A stretch of DNA of 31,157 nt from Mailhella sp. (GCA_017940105.1 JAGAZG010000214.1:1-31157), one strand, 5' to 3'. Shown: positions 6,111 through 15,214, counted from the first letter of the stretch. Notes: a model not told the origin generated them from the sequence alone. Made by a program: numbers and translations.

Positions 6111-9100
6111 TTATCCGAAGTTCTTGTTCACCAGCTCCGCCAGTGTCCCGTTCTTTGACGCCTCCGCAGCGTCAGCCTCCACGAAGTTGTGACTTTCGTT
6201 CTTCAAGGTCTCGTCGAAGCCAAGGATGTAGTTCGTGGCAATCAGATAGATGATACGCGTCGGGGCCATACCGTAGACCTGCTTCTGAAGGATATGCCGC
6301 ACCCTTGCCTTATCGTCCGGGATAGCTGCTTTCATGGTCGCACTGTTATACAGGCGCTTAACGATTTCCGTGATGTACAGGCCAGATTTCATGTACAGGT
6401 CAGCAAAGGTCTTTGTGGGATCATCGAAGCAGCCTGGGTTCTGCTTCTCCAGTTCGTCCACCATCATTTTCACCACCCGCTTCGGAGTGAAGATCTGGTT
6501 TGTCTTCTGCGGCGGGATGTAGTCAAAGATATCCTCGGTATGAGTTTCATCAAAGTAGTCGGCAAGTTCTTGTTTCTTCCGAAGGAATTCTCGGATCGAG
6601 TCATTGAAGACGGTCTCGTCGAACAGATGCCCTTCCCAATGCTCCATTTCTCCGGTCTCGGGGTTGAGACGATCACCGCCGTCCCGAAGGAAACGGAAAT
6701 CATCCTCCGTGATACCGGTGACTTCCAGGAACACGTCGTCCTCGGTATAGTCATCGAAGTTGGCAAGCGTCAGACCGTCATCACCATAGGCCATGATGAA
6801 GCTGGGGATAGTACGGGAGAAACCGCGCAGATGGGCACGAATTTCTTCCTCGGCGTCACGCTTTGCAGACTCGACCTTGTTCTTCTCCAGATGCTCGATG
6901 ACTTCCTTTGGCTTCTCGTCCATGGTCTGCTGTATCTGTTCCTTGGCAGCCTCCATAGTGGCTTCCAGTAAGCTATGCATTCGGTCTTTGAAAGAGGTCT
7001 CGGCTTCCTTGACCTGCGTTTTTGTCTGTGCCTCCTGCCGTTTCCGGTCAAGCTCTGCACGGGCAATGGACTCTTCCTGTCTGTAATCGTCGGCGATCTT
7101 CTGGAAGGTATGGTCGATCTCACGTTCAACCTGGGTCTCAATGCGGTTCTTGGCAGCCTTCTTCGGGTTATAGACCTCCATGACCGGAGCGACACGTTCC
7201 TTGACAGCTTCCTTCACGCTGTCGGCAATCTTCTTCAGATGATTGTCAATAGCCGAAGTCCTTCCATAATCCGCGGGCGTTTCATACAGTATATCGTCCG
7301 CCTGCTGCTGAATTACCGGCACGTCCTCGTACTGCTTGTCAGCAAAGTAGTTCTGTGCCTGCCCGATGACGATTTCTTCAGGAACCTCAACCTCGCCGTT
7401 CTCATCCACATGGATATCACCCATGTTGTCCAGCGCTTCCTTATTATCCTTGTGTTTGTCCTCATACGCCGTCTGAAGCTTTTCCACGATGGCCTGAATG
7501 GCTGCCGGAGCTCCGAAGACGTTGCCAATGTTGAACAGGTAGCTGCACATGAAGCCAGAGCGAACCACTTCCTGGCACTTTAGCTTTCTCGGAATGGAGA
7601 GGACTGCCGCCGCATCCAGTTCGATCATGCGCCCCTCATCATCCTCGCCAAGTACAGGGAAAAAGTTGAGCAGCCTGCGGATGTTCTCCCTGCGTTCCTC
7701 GGTGGTGCCGCGCCCATTTACCGTATCGGCGTTCAGGTTGTTGGCAAAGTCATCGAAGATAATCAGCGTTCTTGCCGGATCGAAGTCAAAGACGTAAGCC
7801 GTCTCTTTCTGGAAGGTCTCGCCGTTCACCGTAAGCATGCACGGGTTCTGCGCACGGAATGCCGCCTGCATGTAGGAGGAAGGGCTTTTCAGGTTGCAGA
7901 GCATCAGCACGCCCGACCACTCGGGAACCGTTACGCCAACGGTCAGCTGGCCCACGGTCAGCGTGATCGTCTTGTCGTGAGTCGCTATGGCCTGCTTGAC
8001 GCGGTCGAAATTCTTCTTGGCCGCAGCGTCCTCGTCCTCATTGGAACTACCGTCACCGACGACCTTCACAACATGGTATTCGCTAAAGACCGGATCGGCA
8101 GCCAGCAGTTTTTCCAGCGCTTCCACACTCTGAATACGGTTGAGATACCAAAGGGTATGAGAGAGCTCCTTCCGCAGCTTCGGCGTCGAGAAGGGATACT
8201 TCTCCTGTGTCGCCAGTGCGTGCAGGAACTTCTTGATATCCGCTTCATGGATGAACTTGCCCGTCTCGTTCGTGGAGAAGAACTCATTCAGATCAAAGGC
8301 AAAGTCCGAAGACTCCTCGGAGTCCAGATCAGCGTGTCCGATCCGTTCACGGATCATGGCGGACAGCTGATAGGTATACATGGCAAGGCGAGGTAGGGGC
8401 TCGTAGGGATTGTAGCCCTCACCGTTCCAGTTTTCTTTCCGCTCCTGCTCGTCGGCATAGGACCAATTATAAATCTGACTAGAAGAGAAGCGGGCAGAGG
8501 CCAGCTGTTTGAAAGGCGTACCAGACAGATACAGGGTATACTTGCGGGAAATGTTGTTGAACGCACGCTCCGTGCGCATGGTCTCGATCCCTTCCTGCGC
8601 CTCATCGATGATGAGCAGGTCGAAGTCGAGGCCGTGATGTTTCTCTCCCCGGTTGTCCGTGTACTCATTTGCCATCCAGGACAGCTTGTCGAATTTGCCG
8701 CCGAAGTAGACGGAGCCCTTCAGGCCCTGCAGGGATTCAAAAGCAACCATGCCCTTGTTTTCACTGCTCATACGGGAGATGAACTCTTGACGAGAGAGGA
8801 CACCTGGCTTTCCGGCCAACGCATCGGTATCCGATACGAATGAGAATTCCCCTCGCCAGTCGATGAACTTCTTGAAGTCTTCCGCCCATGAGTTGGCAAT
8901 GGAAGGCCGGTTTGTAACAATCAGGACTTTAGTGAGTCCCATACGTCGAACCAGATCATATGCCGTCAGTGTCTTGCCGAAGCGGGGCTTCGCGTTCCAA
9001 AGAAACTCCGTGCCGCCGCCCTCAAAGTAAGCCTTAGTCATGCGGATGGCTTCTTCCTGTTCATCACGCAGGGTATAGGAGAGCTTCTGCTCATGCTGAT

Positions 9101-9476
9101 CCATGGTGCCACGGGCAGCGAACTCATCGAAGTAGTCCCGCGACGTGTTCTTGTCGATGTGGAACCACTCTTTTTTCTTCTGTTCGCCGTCCTTGCGCTC
9201 GATACCCTTGGTAAACTCCAGGAACGCATGGAAATCACTGTCCTTGAAACTGTCGCCAGAATTGTCCGTGTAACGGGCGAAGCCCTTCCAAAGCAGGCGA
9301 GTCATTACATCGATGGTGCCGCCTTGCTGTTTGATACGTGCCTCAGGTGTCTGCTTGTCCGTGTAGCCTATCTTGATCCAGCCATCGTGATACGTTACGC
9401 CGGGCGTATCGTAGGCGTAGATCATCGGCTCAACCCTGATAAAGGAATGGATATTCGGTGCTGCGTAGACTGCCAT
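6111..9476 (-). CDS. GIY-YIG-like nuclease + SF2 helicase + degenerate methyltransferase-like tail (restriction/defence)
   Basis: A 1121-residue protein. Residues 19-50 (IYAYDTPG, then WIKIGYT and EARIKQQ) and EWF at 103-105 fit a T5orf172/GIY-YIG-type nuclease, E103 being the likely catalytic glutamate. The helicase core has Walker A AKPRFGKT (162-169), DEAQ (291-294), LSGTP (317-321) and a motif VI-like SYMQAAFRAQN (534-544). A charged coiled coil covers about 740-880. The C-terminus has IFTPKRVVKMMVDEL (995-1009), ADLYMKSGLYITEIV (1025-1039) and QKQVYGMAPTR (1064-1074), resembling motifs X and I of an N6-adenine methyltransferase, but the glycine-rich loop is altered and no NPPY follows. 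It begins one base after the methyltransferase gene, whose last codons hold the ribosome site AAGGAG. It likely acts as the translocating restriction subunit of the system. Confidence 0.8.
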   Translation of the reverse strand: MAVYAAPNIHSFIRVEPMIYAYDTPGVTYHDGWIKIGYTDKQTPEARIKQQGGTIDVMTRLLWKGFARYTDNSGDSFKDSDFHAFLEFTKGIERKDGEQKKKEWFHIDKNTSRDYFDEFAARGTMDQHEQKLSYTLRDEQEEAIRMTKAYFEGGGTEFLWNAKPRFGKTLTAYDLVRRMGLTKVLIVTNRPSIANSWAEDFKKFIDWRGEFSFVSDTDALAGKPGVLSRQEFISRMSSENKGMVAFESLQGLKGSVYFGGKFDKLSWMANEYTDNRGEKHHGLDFDLLIIDEAQEGIETMRTERAFNNISRKYTLYLSGTPFKQLASARFSSSQIYNWSYADEQERKENWNGEGYNPYEPLPRLAMYTYQLSAMIRERIGHADLDSEESSDFAFDLNEFFSTNETGKFIHEADIKKFLHALATQEKYPFSTPKLRKELSHTLWYLNRIQSVEALEKLLAADPVFSEYHVVKVVGDGSSNEDEDAAAKKNFDRVKQAIATHDKTITLTVGQLTVGVTVPEWSGVLMLCNLKSPSSYMQAAFRAQNPCMLTVNGETFQKETAYVFDFDPARTLIIFDDFANNLNADTVNGRGTTEERRENIRRLLNFFPVLGEDDEGRMIELDAAAVLSIPRKLKCQEVVRSGFMCSYLFNIGNVFGAPAAIQAIVEKLQTAYEDKHKDNKEALDNMGDIHVDENGEVEVPEEIVIGQAQNYFADKQYEDVPVIQQQADDILYETPADYGRTSAIDNHLKKIADSVKEAVKERVAPVMEVYNPKKAAKNRIETQVEREIDHTFQKIADDYRQEESIARAELDRKRQEAQTKTQVKEAETSFKDRMHSLLEATMEAAKEQIQQTMDEKPKEVIEHLEKNKVESAKRDAEEEIRAHLRGFSRTIPSFIMAYGDDGLTLANFDDYTEDDVFLEVTGITEDDFRFLRDGGDRLNPETGEMEHWEGHLFDETVFNDSIREFLRKKQELADYFDETHTEDIFDYIPPQKTNQIFTPKRVVKMMVDELEKQNPGCFDDPTKTFADLYMKSGLYITEIVKRLYNSATMKAAIPDDKARVRHILQKQVYGMAPTRIIYLIATNYILGFDETLKNESHNFVEADAAEASKNGTLAELVNKNFG

Positions 9477-9477
9477 A

Positions 9478-11478
9478 TCATTCCATCTCCTTTACGTGGG
9501 TCTCGATGAAGGTGATCGATTCATCGGAGAGACCATACTTGGCATACAGCTGACGGTCGATCCCGGCGACGCTCTGGGACCAGTCGACATCAGAAGTCGC
9601 TGCAAAATCCTGAACAGGGACACACTTCCAAACGTCTGGATTGAGCATCTGCGTTGTCTTCATAATCCCGATCATGACTCTAGCGAACTTTGTCTTTAAA
9701 TACTGTTGGCAGTTAATAGCTTCTTCTTTATTGCTAAATTTCCCAATTCCTATAAAGGAACGAGTATATCCATCCCCTGGCTCACCTAACACAGATTCGC
9801 CTATGATTCGTACCGGCGTATCGCCCAGGTTTCCAGCCGCTCCATTGGAGACAGACATTATCACTTTGTATGTCATGAGGTTTTCTTGCGAATCGTCAAC
9901 GTATTTTTTCTGAATATATCTCCACTCTCGTTTACGAGATTCACTTATTCCTAAGGTTCGAATATCATCCTCATAAGTGGGTACCTCTGTAAATAAAGGA
10001 ACCTTTTTGAAGATATTTTTTTCAAAACGGCTGTCTTTGCCGTCACTTCCAATTCCATCTTTAGCCTCAGGGTGATCCTCATATAAAGCGCTAAGGTTGA
10101 AGCGTGTTTGTATCCAAATAGACTCCTGAATACTTCCGTAGCTCTCATGAGAAACCACCTTTTCTCTTATGGCCCTGAGTTCACTAAACGGAGAAAAAAT
10201 GCCTATTTTACCGAAATCCTTTTGCTGGTCATAATAGCTTATTACTATTCCGCCCATTATGGATGCAGTGCTAAAATACTTGGAACTATTACTCTCATAT
10301 TCAAGAATTTTAAAATGCTTGTTGTTAAGCATTTTCTCGTTCCAAGCCTTAGGAGTGCTTCCTGCATTGAACAAAAAACGGGCAGGGTGAATCAGTTCGA
10401 CCTTGTCGGCAACTTCACAGGCTGCATCAATAAACTTATCATAAATCGGCGGGGCAAAACCCTTGTTATCACCTATTGTTCCATCCTGATAGGGCGGGTT
10501 TCCTATGATAAAATCGAACTTCATGCTGCCGTTTCTCCTTTTCCGAAACGCATTGAACTCAATGCTCTTGTTCTGACCCCGCCAATCATATATAAGGCAG
10601 GGGATATATTCTTCCGGATCGTCCTCTCTGGCACTGTCATCCATTCCGAAGATGTCGAAGATGGTCAACTGGTGGTACTGCTCATACAAGGCCCCTAACG
10701 GAATAGACCCCTTCAGGCCGTCCATCTGCCATAGGTTCCAGCTGATGACCTTGGCGATCTCTTCCAATTCCTGCTGAGTCGGCTGGCGTTTCCAACGTTC
10801 CTGCATATAGTCAATGTACGTGTGCAGCAGGTTTATCCGTGCGACCAGCAGGTTATCTCCCTGGTACTCGTAGCCATATACAGCCTGAAATGCTCTCACC
10901 GTCCATTTCAGCCATTCCTCTTCTGTAGCCGTGTTCTCGTTCACGATCCGTAGCTTCCGGTCCAGAATGCCGATCCGATCCTTGATCGGAATGATCTCCC
11001 CCCTTGCCATGTCGTACCGGCTGACGAGGTAGGGGGCTTCTCCGCAGGTTATTTCCAAGCGAGGGGAGTCCACGTAGGTCTGCCATTGTTTTCGCTTCGG
11101 TATCTGTATCGGGGCTTCCGTTGGCGTCCACTCATGATCTTTAAGTTGACCGAATACATCTGCTCTGCCGAACCATTCTTCATCGATGTAGTTGTTCATC
11201 AAACAGCACACCCATGCAGGCGTGAATACTTCTGCTTTCTTCCGCGTGCGAAGCATCTGCTCGTCCGCGTTCTTCAAAATGCGAGGCTGGATGATGCAGC
11301 GTCCGGCGAAGCTTAATACCTGTTCTGTGATCTGACTCTTGATCCCGTAGCTCTCACCGCGATCCGCATAGCTGTCGGTAGCAAAGATGATGTTCTTCTT
11401 CGCACTTCGATCTGTGAGGAGCAAGGGGAGCACATCCCGTACAGGCCAGGCATTCGCTATAATCTCAATCGAAGCCAT
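9478..11478 (-). CDS. Eco57I-class N6-adenine DNA methyltransferase
   Basis: A 666-residue protein. FTP at 85-87 is motif X; LEITCGEAPY (141-150) replaces the usual DPACGSG-type motif I; GDNLLVARINLL (207-218) follows; and FDFIIGNPPY (321-330) carries the catalytic NPPY of motif IV. The C-terminal half (about 340-660) would hold the target recognition domain. It is thus a complete methyltransferase with an unusual SAM loop, of the kind seen in two-gene restriction systems with a helicase partner. It would methylate adenine in host DNA to protect it. The start six bases after the regulator gene has no clear ribosome site, suggesting coupling to that gene. The C-terminal half looks lower in GC than the N-terminal half, as is common when recognition domains are exchanged. 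Confidence 0.82.
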   Translation of the reverse strand: MASIEIIANAWPVRDVLPLLLTDRSAKKNIIFATDSYADRGESYGIKSQITEQVLSFAGRCIIQPRILKNADEQMLRTRKKAEVFTPAWVCCLMNNYIDEEWFGRADVFGQLKDHEWTPTEAPIQIPKRKQWQTYVDSPRLEITCGEAPYLVSRYDMARGEIIPIKDRIGILDRKLRIVNENTATEEEWLKWTVRAFQAVYGYEYQGDNLLVARINLLHTYIDYMQERWKRQPTQQELEEIAKVISWNLWQMDGLKGSIPLGALYEQYHQLTIFDIFGMDDSAREDDPEEYIPCLIYDWRGQNKSIEFNAFRKRRNGSMKFDFIIGNPPYQDGTIGDNKGFAPPIYDKFIDAACEVADKVELIHPARFLFNAGSTPKAWNEKMLNNKHFKILEYESNSSKYFSTASIMGGIVISYYDQQKDFGKIGIFSPFSELRAIREKVVSHESYGSIQESIWIQTRFNLSALYEDHPEAKDGIGSDGKDSRFEKNIFKKVPLFTEVPTYEDDIRTLGISESRKREWRYIQKKYVDDSQENLMTYKVIMSVSNGAAGNLGDTPVRIIGESVLGEPGDGYTRSFIGIGKFSNKEEAINCQQYLKTKFARVMIGIMKTTQMLNPDVWKCVPVQDFAATSDVDWSQSVAGIDRQLYAKYGLSDESITFIETHVKEME

Positions 11479-11484
11479 AGGTCG

Positions 11485-11688
11485 TTATAACTCCGTTAAG
11501 CCATGCTGAAAACTCGTTCGCTCATTTGATGGACGCTCGAAATATTCGTTGAAAAATTGGGCGAAGACCTTCTCAGCGGCTACAGTCTTGGACATTCCGC
11601 TCTCCTTGCAGAACTTTTCCAGCTGATCGTAGACCGGTGTTGCAAGCTTAATATTCAGTATCTTCGCATTCTTCTTTGCTCTAGGCAT
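11485..11688 (-). CDS. Small ribbon-helix-helix regulator of the restriction cassette
   Basis: A 67-residue basic protein: KNAKILNIKLATPVYDQLEK followed by FCKESGMSKTVAAEKVFAQF gives the strand-helix-helix arrangement of Arc/CopG-type DNA-binding proteins. AAGGAG lies eight bases before the ATG, and a good promoter is placed upstream (11733-11761). It is the first gene of a three-gene minus-strand operon, six bases ahead of the methyltransferase, a position typical of controller proteins that set the timing of methyltransferase and nuclease expression. It could also be an antitoxin-like component; no toxin is adjacent. Confidence 0.7.
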   Translation of the reverse strand: MPRAKKNAKILNIKLATPVYDQLEKFCKESGMSKTVAAEKVFAQFFNEYFERPSNERTSFQHGLTEL

Positions 11689-11732
11689 AACACAATCTCC
11701 TTCGAGGGCATCATCAAATCAACGGTATTCCC

Positions 11733-11761
11733 ATTATAGTGTATTCTTGTTGTTTCGTCTA
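11733..11761 (-). promoter_or_regulatory. Predicted sigma-70 promoter of the restriction cassette
   Basis: On the minus strand TAGACG (11756-11761) is followed by a 17-base spacer and a perfect TATAAT (11733-11738), about 45 bp before the regulator start. The -10 overlaps the stop codon of an old reading frame. Confidence 0.6.
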
Positions 11762-11879
11762 CACGATACGGAAAGATAATCATAAAAAAGACGGAGAAGA
11801 TGCGCCGGGGGAGTAAATATAGTGAGCCAGTCATTAACCTCCACATCATCTGATAATTCTGAGGGGAGCTCTATCTTTT
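11734..11879 (-). pseudogene. Short coding remnant upstream of the restriction cassette
   Basis: A minus-strand frame of 47 codons (KKIELPSELSDDVEVNDWLT then IFTPPAHLLRLFYDYLSV) starts right after a TGA with no start codon and ends at 11734. Its composition looks like real protein, not noise. It may be the tail of a disrupted gene. Family not recognised. Confidence 0.3.
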
Positions 11880-11889
11880 TCAGTTTTTT

Positions 11890-12097
11890 TCATTGAAACG
11901 TGCCTTCATAAGCGTAGGAGAAAAATCCTTCGAGCATCAACTTGATGCCCTTACGAAATAGCCTATCATTCATCAGTATGATTTCATCCTCTACATCTTT
12001 GTCCTTTTTATCAATCTCCTTGCTTTTATCGATTTTGGTGTAATCTTTAAATTTACTCCTTTCGTAAGGCTTCTTTGCTGAAGAAAAGTTTTTATCG
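11890..12097 (-). pseudogene. Lysine-rich coding remnant downstream of mnmA
   Basis: Following the mnmA stop, a minus-strand frame with no start codon near its beginning runs to a TGA at 11890: KNFSSAKKPYERSKFKDYTK, KSKEIDKKDKDVEDEIILMN, then a more ordered ending LFRKGIKLMLEGFFSYAYEG. It lacks a ribosome site at any ATG. The AT-rich, lysine-rich content differs from mnmA and suggests foreign DNA at the island edge. Function unknown; it may be chance. Confidence 0.25.
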
Positions 12098-13138
12098 CTA
12101 TTCGAGGATGCCGCCGGCAAGAAGAAAGCCGTCGCCGTCATATACGGCGGCAATCTGGCCTGGTGCCGGGGGTTCCTGCGCTTTGTGAAAGTGAGCGAGC
12201 ATGCGTCCTTCTTTCAAGATGATGTCGGCAGGAACAGGCGCATGGCGGTAGCGCACCCTTAAAAATACCTCGCCAGGCCACAGATGTTCAGGAACCATGA
12301 TGTTTAAGTCGCTGACGGTGCATGTTTCTGCATGCAACATTTCTTTGGATCCGACGATAAGCGTGTTGTCTTCGCGCCTGCGGGCCACAACGTAAAGCGG
12401 ATTTTTCCATGCTATGCGCAGTCCGCGACGCTGGCCTTCGGTATATTGCCACAGACCCCTGTGCCGGCCGATGACGCGGTTTTCCCCGGCAAGAACAACG
12501 GGGCCGTCGCCAGGCAGTTCCAGGCCGGATTCCCGCTGGTTTTCCAGCCAGGCGCAATGATCGTCGTTGGGGATGAAGCAGATTTCCTGGCTTTCAGATG
12601 GCAGCGGGATGGGGTAGCCGCGTTCTTCCAGCCAGGAACGGGTTTCGGGCTTGGTTTTGTCAGCCAGCGGAAAAAGGCATGAGCGCAGTCTTTCCACCGG
12701 CACAAGCGCAAGAAAATAGCTCTGGTCCTTGGCAGCGTAAGATGCCGTTTTTAAAGCCGGACCGTAGACGGGATGATCTTCGAGGGAAGCATAGTGTCCC
12801 GTGGCGTACAGTCCGCCTGCGCGAAGAGCATGCCTGAGCAGAAGGCCGAATTTCATTGCGCGGTTGCAAAGCGCGCAGGGATTGGGCGTGCGCGCCTGCG
12901 CGTGGGCCTGCGCAAAAGGCTCAATGACGCTGCGGCGAAATTCTTCTGTGAGATCGACGGCTTCAAAGGGAATGCCAAGTTCGCCGCATAATCCGGCAAG
13001 CGCGGCTGCGGGGCCTTTTCCGGGAGTTGATGGCAAAAAAAGGGCATGCAGTGCAGATACCTCGTACCCCATTTCCCTGAGGGAAAGCAGGGCGTACAGG
13101 CTGTCGCTGCCGCCGCTTACGGCTACAGTGCATTTCAT
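12098..13138 (-). CDS. mnmA: tRNA-specific 2-thiouridylase MnmA
   Basis: A 346-residue cytoplasmic enzyme that installs sulfur at C2 of wobble uridine 34 in Lys, Glu and Gln tRNAs. The PP-loop SGGSDS (8-13) binds ATP; the family more often has SGGVDS. TPNPCALCNRAMKF (84-97) contains C91, aligned with catalytic Cys102 of the E. coli enzyme, and SQEICFIP (183-190) provides C187, matching Cys199. KDQSYFL (137-143) and GQRRGL are further hallmarks. Length is close to the family norm. It is the last core gene before the accessory island and is transcribed toward it, divergently from the stress-protein gene. Confidence 0.93.
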   Translation of the reverse strand: MKCTVAVSGGSDSLYALLSLREMGYEVSALHALFLPSTPGKGPAAALAGLCGELGIPFEAVDLTEEFRRSVIEPFAQAHAQARTPNPCALCNRAMKFGLLLRHALRAGGLYATGHYASLEDHPVYGPALKTASYAAKDQSYFLALVPVERLRSCLFPLADKTKPETRSWLEERGYPIPLPSESQEICFIPNDDHCAWLENQRESGLELPGDGPVVLAGENRVIGRHRGLWQYTEGQRRGLRIAWKNPLYVVARRREDNTLIVGSKEMLHAETCTVSDLNIMVPEHLWPGEVFLRVRYRHAPVPADIILKEGRMLAHFHKAQEPPAPGQIAAVYDGDGFLLAGGILE

Positions 13139-13369
13139 GCCCTGACTATGGCTTTTGATAAAAAAAAAGGCAAGTTCACTTGATGGACATGGCTGAAATC
13201 ATGCAGGGAAAAGTGCGATCTCTCCAGGGAAAAAATTGTTATGCTATAAAGGCAAAAACAGAAGAAAAAACGATAATGATCGTGCCCTGTATTCCAATGA
13301 AAGCGTTATTGATTTTTCAGATGAAAAAATATATTTTAAAAAGAGAAACAATATTAGAAGGAGAAAAAC

Positions 13370-13789
13370 ATGATAAAGAAAATTTTACTTGCGGTAGACG
13401 GCTCTGAACTTTCTGAAAAAGCTGTTAATACCGTATGCGAGTTAGCATCCAAAGGCAGCTATAACATAATTTTGCTCAATGTCCTCGACCCGGTTTCCTG
13501 CCTTATCAATGGAGAAACCCGTGATGAAGTTAAAAAAGAGCTTTCTGCCAAGGGGATGGAAATACTGAAAAAATACCAGAAGCAAATTGAAGCAATGAAT
13601 CTGGAATGCACGTTGAAGCAGGCTTTCGGCATGCCTTCGACGCAGATTCTTTACGTCGCACATGAAGAAAACGTTGATATGATCGCCATGGGCTGCCATG
13701 GTAAAAGCAGTTTTGCCGAGATTTTCTTGGGCAGTGTTTCTCAGCATGTGCTTGAGCGCTTTAATGGCGCTGTGCTGCTTATCCGTTAA
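13370..13789 (+). CDS. Universal stress protein (UspA family)
   Basis: A 139-residue single-domain Usp. The N-terminus KKILLAVDGSELSEKA carries the ATP-contacting aspartate (D10), and GCHGKSSFAEIFLGSV matches the G-x2-G-x9-G-S nucleotide-binding pattern, so it is an ATP-binding type. Such proteins respond to starvation, oxygen or redox stress; the exact role is unknown. AGAAGGAG precedes the ATG. The 230 bp upstream is AT-rich and shared with divergent mnmA; I could not settle on a promoter. A terminator is found at 13931-13964. Confidence 0.9.
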   Translation: MIKKILLAVDGSELSEKAVNTVCELASKGSYNIILLNVLDPVSCLINGETRDEVKKELSAKGMEILKKYQKQIEAMNLECTLKQAFGMPSTQILYVAHEENVDMIAMGCHGKSSFAEIFLGSVSQHVLERFNGAVLLIR

Positions 13790-13930
13790 ATCTTCATGCA
13801 CTGCAAAATGTTAAATTTGCAGTAGATGCAAATTGGCTCTTTGGATTATCCCGCCAAATTTGGCAAGGTGCGTGTGATGGCGTGTCTCATAGCCGGGATG
13901 GAATGTTAAAGTGTCTTGTTGAGTCAATAT
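13790..13930. other. Noncoding stretch between the stress-protein gene and its terminator
   Basis: It holds a small hairpin, CTGCAAA (13801-13807) with TTTGCAG (13816-13822), and a 12-bp perfect palindrome GCCAAATTTGGC (13853-13864). No gene is seen. The palindrome could be a protein-binding site or part of the 3' untranslated region. Confidence 0.4.
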
Positions 13931-13964
13931 AAAAAAGAGCGGTTTGGGTGAACCGCTCTTTTTT
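13931..13964 (+). terminator. Strong intrinsic terminator
   Basis: AAAAAAGAGCGGTT (13931-13944), loop TGGGTG, and AACCGCTCTTTTTT (13951-13964) make a perfect 14-bp stem with a T-run; the A-run on the other side lets it act in both directions. Confidence 0.9.
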
Positions 13965-14061
13965 GTGCCCGGAACATGTTAATCATAAAAGCCACCTGAT
14001 ATTAATGAAAAAAAAACGTTCGGTTATGTGTGCCAGGCAGCAAGCAGGGGCCATGCGTCCC

Positions 14062-14090
14062 TTGAGTGTTTTAAGTCCTGCGAGTATGAT
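14062..14090 (+). promoter_or_regulatory. Predicted sigma-70 promoter of hydE
   Basis: TTGAGT (14062-14067), exactly 17 bases, then TATGAT (14085-14090). The start of transcription would be some 20 bases before the hydE ATG, just leaving room for its ribosome site. Confidence 0.5.
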
Positions 14091-14116
14091 GAATGCAAAA
14101 GAGCGCAGGAGAACGA

Positions 14117-15214
14117 ATGACACTTGATGAAGCGCTGAGCAAAACCGTGCTGGATAAGGATGACCTTGTCTTTCTGCTCGGACTGACCGACCCGCGCGAC
14201 GTCCAAAGACTGCATGACGCCGCCTATGCCGCAAAATGCCGGCATGTAGGCAATGTGGCCTACTACCGGGGACTGATAGAATTTTCCAACATCTGCGTGA
14301 AAAACTGCCTGTACTGCGGCATTCGCCGTGGCAACGAGAATGTGCGCCGTTTTGACACGCCGCGCGAAGACATTCTTGCAATGGCCCGATGGTGCCATGA
14401 GCAGGGCTATGGTTCTGTCACATTGCAGTCCGGGGAGAGGACGGACGCCGCTTTTGCTGAGCATGTCGAAGGACTGGTGCGCGATATAAAGAAGATCGGC
14501 GGCGGAGGGCTCGGCATAACGCTTTGCGCAGGCGAGCAGAGCGAAGAAACATATCGGCGGTGGTTCGCCGCTGGCGCACACCGTTATCTTTTGCGCATAG
14601 AAACAAGCAGGCCAGAGCTTTATGCTGCGCTGCATCCCGGTGACGGCATGCATGTGTGGAAGAACCGTTATAACTGCCTGCGCGTTTTAGGAAAAATCGG
14701 CTACCAGGTAGGCACGGGCGTGATGATAGGCCTGCCTGGCCAGACCCTTGGCGACCTGGCAGACGATATCCTTTTCTTTCAAACGATAGACGCTGCCATG
14801 ATCGGCATGGGACCTTATGTCGTTCATAAGGACACGCCAGTAGGTCAGGCTGTGCTCGCAAGCGGCGAAAACTCAGATGAATGCAGGCAGAAAAGGCTTC
14901 TGCTCGGCCTTAATATGATTGCGGTGACGCGCCTGGCATTAAAAGATGTGAACATAGCGGCGACCACGGCGCTTCAGGCATTGCACCCCGAAGGACGGGA
15001 ACTTGGCCTGAAAGCCGGAGCCAACATCCTCATGCCCATTGTGACACTGCCGCGTTTTCGCAGGGATTATCAGCTGTACGAAGGCAAGCCATGCATAAAT
15101 GAAAGCTCTGAAGACTGCCGCAACTGCCTTGAGCGCAGGGTACGCTCCGCAGGCGACTCTGTAGGCTGGGGCAGATGGGGGGATTCTCCGCATTTTGCAA
15201 GGTGCAGCCAGTAG
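14117..15214 (+). CDS. hydE: [FeFe]-hydrogenase maturase HydE (radical SAM)
   Basis: A 365-residue radical-SAM enzyme. The [4Fe-4S] motif is C60-x3-C64-x2-C67 inside FSNICVKNCLYCGIRRGN, the context typical of HydE (family ending YCGIRR). TLQSGERTD (about 98-106) and the GVMIGLPGQTLGD segment fit the TIM-barrel fold. HydE works with HydF and HydG to build the diiron subcluster of the hydrogenase H-cluster. ATG 14117 is preferred, with GCAGGAGA before it; an upstream in-frame ATG at 14093 lacks a site. HydF, HydG and the hydrogenase are not in the window. An isolated gene flanked by its own promoter and a terminator upstream suggests independent expression. Confidence 0.88.
   Translation: MTLDEALSKTVLDKDDLVFLLGLTDPRDVQRLHDAAYAAKCRHVGNVAYYRGLIEFSNICVKNCLYCGIRRGNENVRRFDTPREDILAMARWCHEQGYGSVTLQSGERTDAAFAEHVEGLVRDIKKIGGGGLGITLCAGEQSEETYRRWFAAGAHRYLLRIETSRPELYAALHPGDGMHVWKNRYNCLRVLGKIGYQVGTGVMIGLPGQTLGDLADDILFFQTIDAAMIGMGPYVVHKDTPVGQAVLASGENSDECRQKRLLLGLNMIAVTRLALKDVNIAATTALQALHPEGRELGLKAGANILMPIVTLPRFRRDYQLYEGKPCINESSEDCRNCLERRVRSAGDSVGWGRWGDSPHFARCSQ

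Noticed and set aside
6189..7583. Two long plus-strand frames opposite the helicase gene
   Set aside because: Both lie wholly within a gene with clear helicase motifs and have no family features.
12000..12100. tRNA or att site at the island edge
   Set aside because: No tRNA-like T-loop or cloverleaf and no matching direct repeat were found at the mnmA end.
13180..13407. A 75-codon frame upstream of the stress-protein gene
   Set aside because: No ribosome site, overlaps the stress-protein start and has noise-like composition.
13853..13864. GCCAAATTTGGC palindrome as an operator
   Set aside because: It lies after the stress-protein gene and before its terminator with no promoter nearby; a single short palindrome is not enough to claim a site.
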